Of a stretch of 64,000 nt of DNA, positions 9,972 through 20,793 are shown in pieces. The notes under the pieces are model-generated. The model was not told the DNA's origin and did no database searches. It saw only the letters and a list, made by a program, of their open reading frames with translations. Source of the stretch: Hordeum vulgare subsp. vulgare (lineage: Eukaryota; Streptophyta; Magnoliopsida; Poales; Poaceae); assembly GCF_904849725.1 (NCBI RefSeq), contig NC_058523.1, positions 170,482,689 through 170,546,688 of the forward strand, in the 5' to 3' direction. The number at the start of each line of letters is the position of its first letter. The stretch's first letter is position 1. Made by a program: the position numbers and the translations under genes.

Positions 9972-11526
9972 TGATACGTCTCCGTCGTATCTACTTTTCC
10001 AAACTCTTTTGCCCTTCTTTTGGAGTCTAATTTGCATGATTTGAATGGAACTAAACCGGACTAACGTTGTTTTCAGCAGAATTGCCATGGTGTTTTTTTT
10101 GTGCAGAAATAAAAGTTTTCGGAATGTCCTGAAAATTTATGAAGAATTTTTCTAGAATTAATGAAAAATACATGCGCAAAGATCCACCGGAGGAGGTGTG
10201 CCAGTGGGCCACAAGCCCCTAGGCCGCGGCCACCCCCCAGGCCGTGCCGTGACGGTTTGTGGGGCCCACGTGGCACCACTGCCCCCAAACTCAGCTCTAT
10301 TTATTCCGTCTCACCAGAAAAAAATCAGAGAGAAGGATTCATCGCGTTTTCCGATACGGAGGCGCCGCCACCTCCTGTTCTTCAGCTAGAGGGCAGATCT
10401 GGAGTCCGTTTTGGGATCCGGAGAGGGGAAATCATCGCCATAGTCATCATCAACCTTCCGCCATTGCCAATTCCATGATACTCTTCATCGTTCGTGAGTA
10501 ATCTCATTGTAGGCTTGCTGGACGGTGATGAGTTGGATGAGATCTATCATGTAATCGAGTTAGTTTTGACGGGGATTGATCCCTAGTATCCACTATGTTC
10601 TGAGATTGATGTTGCTACTACTTTGACATGCTTAATGCTTGTCACTAGGGCCAGAGTGCCATGATTTCAGATCTGAATCTATTATGTTGTCGCCAATATA
10701 TGTGTGTTTTAGATCCTATCTTGCAAGTTGTAGTCACCTACTATGTGTTATGACCCGGCAAACCCGGAGTGACAATAGCCGGAACCACTCCCGGAGATGA
10801 CCATAGTATGAGGAGTTCATGTATTCACCACGTGTTAATGCGTTGGTCCAGTTCTTTATTAAAAGGAGAACCTTAATATCCCGTAGTTTCCATTAGGACC
10901 CCACTGCCACGGGAGGGATGGACAATAGATGTCATGCAAGTTCTTTTCAATAAGCACGTATGACTACATACGGAATACATGCCTACATTAGATTGACGAA
11001 CGGGAGCTAGTTACATATCTCTCTGTGTTATAGCTGTTACATGATGAATCACATCCGACATACTCATCCATCACCGATCCACTGCCTACAAGTCTTTTAC
11101 TACTGGTCCTTGCTACGTTACTTTGCTGCTCCTGCTGTCGCTACTGCTGTTCCTTTCTACTGCTGTTACTTGATACTGCTGTCACTACTGCTATTACATT
11201 GGTGCTACTTGTTGCAAGACTTTTCTAGAGCCGTTGCCGGGGAAGAATAGTCCCTCGTCCATGTGCTATTTACTAGCGCCATTGATACAACAGTTAGGAA
11301 TAGTCTACCCTCAACAGATCTTCTTCTGACACTGTTGCTATCATATCACTTTGCTACAAATACTTTGCTTGCAGACACTAAACTTTCAGGTGTGGTTGAA
11401 ACCGACAAACTCAGCTGCTAATACTTGAGAATATTCTTTCGTTTCCCCTTGTGTCGAATCAACAAATTTGGGTTGAATACTCTACCCTCGAAAACTGTTG
11501 TGACCCCCTACACTTGTGGGTTATCA
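9972..11526 (+). repeat. Middle LTR of A, longer subfamily
   Basis: TGATACGTC to TTATCA, 1555 bp. It has the same layout as the flanking LTRs (hairpin 10213-10258, TATA-like TATTTATTC near 10295, donor GTGAGT 10494-10499) but keeps a roughly 115-bp block with a primer-site-like sequence. It is closer to the LTRs of P than to its neighbours. Confidence 0.8.
11226..11242 (+). repeat. Primer-site-like sequence inside an LTR
   Basis: TAGAGCCGTTGCCGGGG matches 15 of 17 bases of the tRNA-Asp primer site. It is preceded by CAAGACTTTTC, as in the sequence after a real LTR end. A matching copy is at 57464-57480 in P. Confidence 0.6.
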
Positions 11527-11678
11527 GTTAGCTTGTGATGTTGCTGAAATTCTGGATATGAGTTAGGCATAATTGCAACAACAATATCAAACAGAGTTCA
11601 TAAAAGTTTTTCTTTTGTCTCTTATAGTTTGTCAACTGAATTGCTTGAGGACAAGCAAGGCTTTAAGCTTGGGGGAGT
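11527..11678 (+). repeat. Second copy of the A 3' tail and PPT
   Basis: This matches about 9820-9971 (end of the 3' region and PPT), so two tail-PPT-LTR units stand in tandem. AAGCTTGGGGGAGT borders the next LTR. The break after the middle LTR falls within this tail. Confidence 0.75.
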
Positions 11679-13106
11679 TGATACGTCTCCGCCGTATCTA
11701 CTTTTCCAAACTCTTTTGCCCTTGTTTTGGACTCTAATTTGCATGATTTGAATGGAACTAACCCGGACTGAAGCTATTTTCAGTAGAATTGCCATGGTGT
11801 TGTTTTTGCACAGAAATAAAAGTTCTCGGAATGACCTGGAAATCTACGAGGATTTTTTGTGGAATATATAAAAAATACTGGCGCAAGAATCAACTAGAGG
11901 GACGGAGCCAGGAGCTCACAAGCCCACCAGGCCCGGCCCCCCCTGGTCGGGCCTGGCAGGCTAGTGAGCCCCTCGGAGCTCCGCCACCCCCAATTCCAGC
12001 TCTATATATCCTCTTTCGTCTGGAAAAAACTCAAGGAGAAGAGTTCATCGTGTTTAACGATACGGAGGTGCCGCCACCTCCCGTTCTTCCTCTAGAGGGC
12101 AGATCTGGAGTCCGTTCTGGGCTCCGGAGAGGGCAGATCGTCGCCATCGTCATCATCAACCTTCCTTCATCGCCAATTCCATGATGCTCTTCACCGTTCG
12201 TGAGTAATCTCATCGTAGGCTTCCTATACGGTGATGGGTTTGATGAGATCTATCATGTAATCGAGTTAGTTTTGACGGGGATTGATCCCTAGTATCCACT
12301 ATGTTCTGAGATTGATGTAGCTACTACTTTGCCATGCTTAATGCTTGTCACTAGGGCCCGAGTGCCATGATTTCAAATCTGAACCTATTATGTTGTCGCC
12401 AATATATGTGTGTTTTAGATCCTATCTTGCAAGTTCTAGTCACCTACTATGTGTTATGACCCGTCAACCCCGGAGTGACAATAGCTGGAACCACTCCCGG
12501 ACATGACCATAGTATGAGGAGTTCATGTATTCACCAAGTGTTAATGCGTTGGTCTGGTTCTTTATTAAAAGGAGAACCTTAATATCCCGTAGTTTCCATG
12601 AGGACCCCGCTGCCACGGGAGGGATGGACAATAGATGTCATGCAAGTTCTTTTCCCTAAGCACGTATGACTACATACGGAATACATGCCTACATTAGATT
12701 GACGAACGGGAGCTAGTTACATATCTCTCCGTGTTATAACTGTTACATGATGAATAGCATCCGGCATAATCATCCATCACTGATCCAATGCCTATGAGTC
12801 TTTTCCTACTGGACCTTGCTATGTTACTTTGCCGCTACTGCTGTCACTGCTGCTACTGTTACTCTGTTGCTACTGCTGTTACTTTGCTGCTACTGCTGTC
12901 ACTTTGCTGCTACTGGTTACTGTCGCTACTGCTGCTATAATACTACTTTGCTGCATACACTAAATCTTTCAGGTGTGGTTGAACTGATAACTCAACTACT
13001 AATACTTGAGAATATTCTCTCGCTTCCCCTTGAGTTGAATCAATAAATTTGGTTGAATACTCGACCCTTGAAAACTGTTGCGATCCCCTATACTTGTGGG
13101 TTATCA
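11679..13106 (+). repeat. 3' LTR of A
   Basis: 1428 bp, TGATACGTC to TTATCA. It pairs with 1966-3409 in sequence and in lacking the internal primer-site block. The donor GTGAGT is at 12200-12205 and the TATATAT box is near 12003. Confidence 0.85.
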
Positions 13107-13111
13107 ACCAC
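13107..13111. repeat. Right target-site duplication of A (ACCAC)
   Basis: Partner of ACCAT at 1961-1965, with one mismatch. Confidence 0.55.
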
Positions 13112-13500
13112 TAATCAAAATTTTAATTGGAGGAGTGGAGGAGTCCCATACCAGGGAGCAAATGCTCAAATTCTCAATGAAATGGATGCGCTGTAGAGAG
13201 AGATCAAAATTTGCCACCAAGAACAGCAAGAATTCGAGCTCCAGCAGAAAAATCGGGATTTTTGGAGTGAGAGAGAGAGAGAAGGGAGGAAGAAGTACCT
13301 GGAAAGGGGCCCAGGTGGGCCCAGGCGACTTGTGGGCGCGGCCAGGGGGCAGGCCACGCCAGCTGGCCGCCTGGACAAAGGGTGGCCCCCTGGCTGGCCC
13401 CAGGTGCCGCTGCGTCACTTTTTCGATGGAAATTTTTATTTTTTATTTTCTGGAATTTTTCTGACAACTTCACTTTTGAAAAAAATTCGAAATACTGAAA
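13112..13500 (-). promoter_or_regulatory. Internal promoter module and intron start of C
   Basis: On the minus strand this holds a GC-rich block (13313-13400) with palindromic GGCCNNNNGGCC-type runs, a pyrimidine-rich leader with TCTCTCTCTC, and a donor-like CTGGTATGGG at 13146-13151 in the position of the GTAAGT donor of A and P. The acceptor is at 1786-1788 beyond element A. The donor is no longer consensus. Confidence 0.45.
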
Positions 13501-13723
13501 GCCGCAAAACTTCCGGTAAGCCCGAAAGAATAGTTAAACATATGAAGTTTCAAAAAAAACATAAAACTTTGGTACAACAAGGAGGATGAAAGATAAGGCA
13601 AATGAAAACATAACAAGCTTCTCTTTTTACTCATATAAAACATATTTGTTAGCAAGGTTGATCAAGTCCTACTACCAAATAGGTGTTATATTGGAGCAAA
13701 AAGTTTCACTTCTTATAAAGCAA
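13501..13723 (-). other. Spacer between protease and promoter module of C
   Basis: A/T-rich, with no pol motif on either strand. As in A, RT, RNase H and integrase are missing here. Confidence 0.5.
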
Positions 13724-14470
13724 TCATGGTACCTTTATTTCAATGGATATTGTCCCCACCATAATGGTTTTGTATCTGTGGTGCACATGTAGAGGACAAT
13801 CCCATTCTCCAACCTTCACGGTATCAATATTCTCAATAGAATTAAGGCCATGCCTTTTATCAATATTCTTCGGAAAATGTACCGTGTGATCCTTCTCATC
13901 AACATTGCAAGTCACCTTTCCTTTATTGCAATCAATAATAGCACCTGCGGTGTTAAGAAAAGGTCTACCAAGAAGAATAGACATGCTCCCATCCTCGGGC
14001 ATGTCAAGCACAACAAAGTCAGTAAGGATCAAGCAATTAGCAACTTCAACGGGAACATCCTCAGAAATACCTACAGGAATGGCTATTGACTTATCAGCCA
14101 TTTGAAGAGAGATATCTGTAGGGATTAGTTTATATAGACAAATCTTTTTGTAAAGAGAGAAAGGCCTAACATTCACTCCTGCACCAAGATCACATAAAGC
14201 AGTTCTGACATAATTATTTTTTATGGAGCAAGGAATGGTGGGTATACCTGGATCACCAAGCTTCTCAGGAATCTTGCCACTAAAATAATAATTAGCAAGC
14301 ATATTAGATATTGCCTCATTAGGAACTTTTCTTTTATTAGTAACAATATCTTTTATATACCTTGAGTACACAGGCAACTTAATAGCATCGGCCAAAGGAA
14401 TTTGAAGAAAAAGAGGTTTCATCCATTCACAAAATTTATTGTAATGCACTTCTTCTTTGGTTTTGAAAGA
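13724..14470 (-). pseudogene. Aspartic protease region of C
   Basis: A retropepsin-like domain with ALCDLGAGVNVRPFS and LLGRPFLNTAGAIID. It is open for 241 codons from 14449 and in phase with the 3' part of gag (a stop near 14471 separates them). The N-terminal part keeps the YIKDIVTNKRKVPNEAIS stretch also seen in A. VMP of the active site has become VRP, so activity is doubtful. Confidence 0.75.
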
Positions 14471-16356
14471 CTAACATGGGAAGGGCATTGATTTTTGTAC
14501 CCATGGTTCTCTTTCCTTCCCATGTTTTCTTGCAACAAAATCTTCTCTAGTATATCTCTTGCGCTTGTCGGGTGCTTCTTCCTCTCGTATCTCAGGAGGA
14601 TCAATCTTCTCATTATCTTTATGAGGTTCAGCACCATCTTCAGTTTCAGAATCGGAAATAGATATACTATTAGTATTAACAATAGGTTCTTCAACAATTA
14701 TGGGATCATTGGAGTTATCGGCCTCCTTGTGTTTCTTCTTCTTCTTCGGGGAGCTGACAATGTCTTCTTCCTGCAATTGAGAATCTTGATCGATCCTCTT
14801 TGGATGCCCCTCCAAATAAAGGGGGTCCTTGGTATGTGTACCTCCTCGGGTCTTTATACCACATGTGTGCGTATCAACTTGTTTGGCATTGTTAGCAAGC
14901 AAATCCTTTTGCACATTAGAAATTTGTTCAAGCTGAGTTTGAACCATATGAAAATGCTTAACAAGACCTTTAACATCGTTAACAGTTCTACTTAAAACAT
15001 CAAGCAAACTTATGATAGCAAGGGAATTATCATGAAATTGGTTTTGAATCCGCTCATTAAAATGATTTTGCTTGACAATCAAATTATCAAGCTCATCTAA
15101 ACATTGATGAGGAGGCTTACCGTGAGGGACGTCACTTGCATTGAATTCTCAAAGAGAGTGTACCTCTACCATAGGTGGGTGAGTGGTAGGCTCACATAAT
15201 TGCTCAATAGGCGGTAGACTCTTCACATCTTCAGTTTGAATACCTCTCTCTTTCATAGACTTCTTGGCTTCTTGCATAACTTCTGGGCTCAAGAAAAGCA
15301 TATCTCTCTTCTTGGGAGATGGAGGTGGTTCAGGAACGGACCAATCATCATGATTCTTAGCTATCTTGCCCATTAATTCTTCGGCATCGTCCGTTGTTCT
15401 TTCCCTGAAATCACAACCAGCACAACTATCCAGATAGGTTCTAGACCAACATAAAATATATCAAGCAATTCATTCTTAGGAATTCCATGTACCGGTCTGG
15501 CCTTAAGCAAAGTGCAATACCTCCCCCAAGCTTTAGGGAGGTGTTCATCCTGCAACTGTTTAAAGTTATAAATTCTTTGTAAAGCAGCATGTTGCTTATG
15601 AGCAGGAAAATATTTAGCAACAAAGGATTGAGCTAAATCTTGAGGACTCTTAATGGAACCACATGGTAGTGCGTCATACCATGCCTTAGCATCTTCCTTC
15701 AAAGATAAAGGAAGTACCTTAGTAACATAATAATTTCTCTTCTTGTCCTTTGTAGTGAATAAGCCACCCAACTCAGTGAGTTTGGTAAGATGTGCAATAG
15801 CATTGTCAGCTTCAACTGTGGATATAAGTGAAATATCAACAGAGAAATCAAAATTAGCATCCTCAATGCAAATAGGAGATGAAACAAACTTAGGATCAGG
15901 AGTAAACTTGTTCTTCATATAATGCTTTTCAAGCATCTTCTTAACAGAAGCAGGGTCAGAGTTAGCACATTCTGTAAGTTCCCTCCATAAATCATCATCA
16001 AGTTCAATATAATCATCATCAAGAATTCTTTCCTTGAGACCACTCAAGTCTGGGTAACCAAAAGATCTACCAATGGGGTAGCGTGTAACAGAAAGTTCAA
16101 TTCCAGACTGCTTAGCAGCCTTAGCAATCTGAGACTCAATAAAATAACAAAGTAAACCAGGCTCATCAATAGTACTGGAAGCATCATCAAAAGTATCAGG
16201 TATAGTAACAGACTCGGCAGAAGCAACATGTAATGGTGGTGAAGCAGACTTACTCATAACGGAAGGTGAATCAAGCGTAGCGCTAGTGCTAAGAACAGTA
16301 CCTTTTCTCGTAGTGGATGGTAAAATTGGAACCTTGGGGTATCCTTTCTTACCCAT
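14471..16356 (-). pseudogene. gag: gag polyprotein of C, broken
   Basis: The ATG at 16356 lies about 60 bases from the primer site. The frame runs 327 codons, with the capsid core LPLSLKEDAKAWYDALPCG, YFPAHKQHAALQRIYNF and LDIFYVGL. The phase shifts near 15430, and the rest (15373-14471) continues with a stop near 15147. The C-terminal half contains a Lys run (KKKKKHK) and acidic stretches, as in A. Overall it is less damaged than the gag of A. Confidence 0.8.
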
Positions 16357-16415
16357 AGTGAATAAATTGCAGCAAGCAAAATAACTCCAAGTAGACTTTT
16401 AAATAAAGCTATGCT

Positions 16416-16432
16416 CCCCGGCAACGGCGCTA
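16416..16432 (-). promoter_or_regulatory. Primer-binding site of C, tRNA-Asp
   Basis: The minus strand reads TAGCGCCGTTGCCGGGG, 16 of 17 matches to the tRNA-Asp primer site, 11 bases from the LTR end. Confidence 0.8.
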
Positions 16433-16443
16433 GAAAAAGGTCT

Positions 16444-17839
16444 TGATAACCAACAAGTGTAGGCAAGCGCAACAGTCTTTGCGGGTAAGTTAACCCAATT
16501 AGTTGATTCGACACAAGGGGAGCCAAAGAATATTTATAAGCTTTAACAGTTGAGTTGTCAATTCAATCGCACCTGAAAATACTTTCTTGGCAACGAAATA
16601 TTAGTAGCAATGGTGATATGGAATTGAATGGCGGCAACGGAAATAAAAGTGACAAAGCAACGAAAGTAAAACAACGAAAGTAAAGTAACTTGTAACTAGT
16701 AGGCTTAAAACACTATAGGCTAAGGAGATGGATGGTTGGTCATGGATGAGAGATATCATGTATTTAACTTGGGGCAAGGCACACAGAAAAGTAATGATCA
16801 TCTAGGCATATATCAAACATTAGGCATGTATCCCGAGGTAGTTGTGTGTGCTTGCAATAAGAACTTGCACAACATATTTTGTCCTACCATCCCGCTATCA
16901 GTGGGGCCAAAAGTAACTTATGGAGATTAAGCTGCTCCTGTCAAAGAGCACCGGAAGAAACCATTAACAATCAATGGATACATGGAATCCTCAAACTATA
17001 GCCTATCCCCTTTGGTGTCCCAAGCTGTCACCATTGGGACTGCCGGTTCCGGACTATAATAGGTGCATACTACTCATAGATAGGATCTAGAACAAAAATA
17101 TATTCATGAAAACATAAGGTATTCAGATCTGAAATCATGGCACTGAGGCCCAAAGTGATAAGCATTAAGAGTAACAAGCAGTAGCAAAGATTATAAACAC
17201 CATAGTAGATGATAAGCAACATGCCCCCAACAATTCGACGAACTATTACATGATCTAACTCATCCAATCTCTCCCATCCCCTTCACCTATGGCAGAGAAT
17301 TACTCACACATGATGGGAGAAGCCATGGAAGGAAGATGGAGTGGTGATGGTGATTATGATGGCGATGATTTCCCCTCTCCGAAGGCCAAAAGAGCCTCCA
17401 GATTAGCTCTCCTGAAGAAGAACCGAGGGTGGCGGTGGATCCTTGTCGAGAACTTGCAAAACGACTCCTGTTCTGTAATTTCCTCGTCACGGGTAAAAAT
17501 AGGAGCCAAAGTAGGGCACTAGAGGGGGTGGGCCCCACCCAGGCGGCCTCCCAGGGCGGCCACGGGGCAGGCCGCGCCAGCAGGTCGCTTGGGGGTCCCG
17601 TGGCTTCCCTCTGGCCCATCTTCTCGCCGATGGTTCCTCCCAGTGCGTGGATTTTCTCTATTTTTTCTGGGAATTTTCCAGGACGTCTAAATATCCATTG
17701 TCCTGCACACAAGAAAACCATACACGCAGCTCTGCTGAAAACAGCGTAAGTCCAGGTTAGTTTCATTCGAATCATGCAAGAATAAGGTCAAAACAATAGC
17801 AAAAGTGTTTGAAAAAGTCGATACGTTTGAGACGTATCA
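16444..17839 (-). repeat. 5' LTR of C
   Basis: 1396 bp with TG...CA ends on the plus strand (TGATAACC to GACGTATCA). It contains a GC-rich hairpin block (17525-17610) and a donor GTGAGT on the minus strand (17302-17307). The TATA position is weak. Confidence 0.8.
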
Positions 17840-18535
17840 ACATGGAAAATATGGACCACCCCAATCGCTCAATGAGCGGTACGGGCACACAAAACGGATG
17901 TTTATTTGAAGGTTTTTGAGGTGGCACATGCAAATTTACTTGGAATAGCAGTGAAATACCATATATAGGTATGTACGGTGGACTCTCATGGAATAAACTT
18001 GGCTCCAGGATTTGGATGCACAAGTAGTATCTCTACTTAGTACGAAAGTTTGGCTAGCAAGAAGTTATAAACAAGCACCACATCTTGGAGGATCCAAAAC
18101 AATATAACTTCTATGCAAATATACCCAACCATAACTATTACATTTTCTTCCTTGTCCATCTTCAATTATTTGATCAAGGTTGAAAATAATTAAGGGGTAA
18201 TCACAATCATAAAGGATGTCTAAGATAATATATTTGTATGTGAAAGTTCTCTTTCTTATACTTAGTAATTCATGAATTGCTTGTATGACCAATACTATGA
18301 TTGTCAAACTTCAAAAGATTTTACTTTCTAAACCAAATGTGAAACTATTGCTAAGAATTGAGCACATTGATAATTCCATATTTATGATATTCAATTCATT
18401 CACAATTTACTCTTAGGATATAAGTGAAGCAAAAGAGTAAACATCAAACTACTCTCAAAAGATTTAAGTGAAGCTCAATGAGTAGTCAAGCAATTAAGTA
18501 GCTGCATGGGGGCTCTCTCTCAACAAATATTTTCA
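17840..18535 (-). other. 3' non-coding region of F
   Basis: Contains the shared 3' block (about 17905-18060, GGCACATGCAAATTTACTTG and TGCACAAGTAGTAT on the plus strand) also found in A, P, H and E. The rest is A/T-rich and non-coding. Confidence 0.55.
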
Positions 18536-19330
18536 AATCTGAGCTTTATTTAAAACAGCAAAGAAAACAAAAGACACTCCAAGAATACCACATATCATGT
18601 GAACGAATAAGAACTTAGGCTCAACATAGGCTAACTGATATTTGTCGATGAAAATAGGCGGGATGCGTAACATCCCCCATCTTAGATGCTTGAGACTTCT
18701 TGAAATATTTACTTGTCGTGCCTTGGGCATCCACAAGCTTGAGCTTTTGTATCTCATTCAATCCTTTCATATCCCAGTTTCACCTAAGACTCAAAAACTT
18801 CCTCCACACAAAACTTGAAAAGAACTAGTGAGATAGGTTAGTACACATAATAATAAATCAATACTTCATGTACTGCCAAGACAAGTTGCATAATAATTTT
18901 AAAACATTAGGTACTATATAGAATCATTTTCACAATTTGTATCTTCCAATATAAGCCATGATAACTCTAGGATAAGTAGATAACAAAACAATGGCAACAA
19001 TTTGCCCCAACCTTAGATGCTTTAGTCTTCCTTGGATATTACATTGGGGGTGCCTTGGGCACCCCCAATCTTAGGTTCTTTCTTATCGTTATTCAACTCA
19101 TATCAATATCTCACCCAAAAATTGAAAACTTCAATCACACAAAATTTGACGGAACTTCGTGAGATGGGTTATATAAATAAAGATAGATCATTCACTTAGA
19201 TACTGTCAAGACAAGATTAATAAGTGTTCGACCATAATACTTATTGTATTCGATCATTCCCACAATTTATATCACTAAATATAAGCTATGGAAACACTAA
19301 AACAAGTAATCTATGCATACAAAATAGAAT
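18536..19330 (-). repeat. Diverged tandem duplication in F
   Basis: Two units of roughly 350 bp. Each contains CTTAGATGCTT, then a GCCTTGGGCA core, then CACACAAAA...GAGAT.GGTTA. Unit 1 is about 18640-18985 and unit 2 about 18990-19330. They are too diverged to be recent. Confidence 0.5.
19044..19068. other. Perfect 11-bp hairpin in F
   Basis: TTGGGGGTGCC and its exact complement are separated by TTG. The matching place in the other unit (about 18712-18736) has a decayed stem. Confidence 0.6.
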
Positions 19331-19949
19331 ATGTGAAAAACAGAATAGTGTTTAAAGATCTGAATAAATACCATATTTACTATCTCTAAAAATTCTGAAA
19401 TGTTAGGGCATCGTAAGAAATATTCACAGATATAACATGCAAAAATTCAGAACTTTTGGACGCTCCAGTAAATTCTGAGAATTTTTATACTGGGCACAAA
19501 AGTTTATGTTTTTGCACAGAATTAAATCAACAAGTATCCACACTATCCTAAAGGCTTTACTTGGAAAATTATTGAAATAAAAGGTATAAAACATGATTAC
19601 TAGAGTAGCGTAATCATGTTAACATACAAAAACAAAACGTAAAAGTGTTGGGTTGTCTTCCAACAAGCGCTTGTCTTTAATACCTTTTAGCTAGGCATGA
19701 TGATTTCAAAGATGCCCACGCAAGAAGGTACTAATTGAAACATGCAAGAGAGCATCAAGAATTACATGACAACAACATTTAAGTCTAATCCACTTCCTAT
19801 ACATAGGGATTTTGTGATTAAACAATTTATGAGAGAAAGAATCAGCTTGTACATATCTTCAAAATTTTCAACACATAGGGAGGAAACTTGATATTATTGC
19901 AATTACTTCAAGGATATGTTCCTCTCACATCATAATTTCTAGTAGCATC
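19331..19949 (-). other. Non-coding interior of F
   Basis: A/T-rich, with no sustained frame. A 12-bp palindrome ACAAGCGCTTGT lies at 19663-19674. Confidence 0.5.
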
Positions 19950-20761
19950 ACGAAGGAATTAAACAATATAACTATCACATAAAGCATTATTTTCATGATG
20001 CACTAGCATAGAATTTTTATTACTACCCACATAAGTAAAATTCTTCTCATTCAAAGTAGTGGGAGCAAACTCAACAAAATAACTATCATGAGATACTTGA
20101 TTGATATAATCCAAATGAAATTAAAATCATGATGAAAATTTTCATGGTTATCCTTATTATTTATAGCGTACATGTCATCACAATAATCATCATAGATAGC
20201 AACTTTTTTGTCATAGTCAATGGAAACCTCTTCCAAAATAGTCGACTCGTCACTAAATAAAGTCATGACCTCTCCAAATCCACATTTATCATTATGAAAA
20301 GATTCAACAGCCTCCAAAGTAATGGGATCACTACTTCCTAGAGCTTACACTCTTCCGAACCCACTTTCATCAATATAATCATCATAAACAGTAGGCATGC
20401 TTTCATCATAATAAATTTGTTCATCAAAACTAGGGGGACTAATATTATCTTCATCTATAGCATCCCCAAGCTTGTGGATTTGCATATCATTAGCATCATG
20501 GATATTCATAGAATAAATACTAGCAATATTACTATCAAGCTCATCTTTCAAGAAATTTACATTAATCATTTTTGTAAATTCTTTCTCTAACAATTGAGCA
20601 AAATTTTCTGAACCATCATTTTCACGAAAGACATTATAAAGGCGAAGCGATTGAGGTAACCTAAACTCCATTTTTTGAAGTTTTCTTTTATAAACCAAAC
20701 TAGAGAAAAACAAGGAACTAAAATATTTAATTGCAAGATCTGAAGATTTACCTTCACGCAC
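19950..20761 (-). pseudogene. Asp/Tyr-rich ORF of F, unknown function
   Basis: It lies in the gag position, a few bases after the primer site. The frame opens at 20761, runs 138 codons to a TAA at 20345, and continues in phase from 20317 (EAVESFHNDKCGFGEVMTLF) before a shift near 20115. Acidic clusters such as YDDYCDDMY and YDESMPTVYDDYIDE stand out. No capsid core, zinc knuckle or enzyme motif is visible. I recall similar sequence as common in Triticeae, but no function is known to me. Confidence 0.55.
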
Positions 20762-20767
20762 TCACCT

Positions 20768-20784
20768 CCTCGACAACGGCGCTA
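20768..20784 (-). promoter_or_regulatory. Degenerate primer-binding site of F
   Basis: The minus strand reads TAGCGCCGTTGTCGAGG, 14 of 17 matches to the tRNA-Asp site, 9 bases from the LTR. Confidence 0.6.
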
Positions 20785-20793
20785 AAAATAGCT

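Larger units (their letters stand above)
1966..13106 (+). mobile_element. Element A: Athila-type retrotransposon with three LTRs
   Basis: The order is LTR (1966-3409), PBS, gag, protease, promoter/intron module, additional ORF, 3' tail, PPT, second LTR (9972-11526), a 152-bp copy of the 3' tail plus PPT, and a third LTR (11679-13106). The outer LTRs are the same length class (1444 and 1428 bp) and are flanked by ACCAT/ACCAC, so they form the original pair. The middle LTR belongs to a longer subfamily (1555 bp). RT, RNase H and integrase are absent. A sits inside the intron of C. Confidence 0.8.
1..17839 (-). mobile_element. Element C: Athila-type Ty3/Gypsy retrotransposon, split by A
   Basis: C reads on the minus strand. 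Its 5' LTR is at 16444-17839, followed by a tRNA-Asp primer site, gag, protease, a promoter/intron module, and, beyond the inserted element A, an additional ORF and a 3' tail that runs off the window start. The two halves join naturally: the intron donor lies at 13146-13151, the acceptor at 1786-1788 and the ORF start at 1783, with A inserted inside the intron. No RT, RNase H or integrase is visible between protease (ends 13724) and the module. C therefore looks non-autonomous. The 3' LTR is outside the window. Confidence 0.8.
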
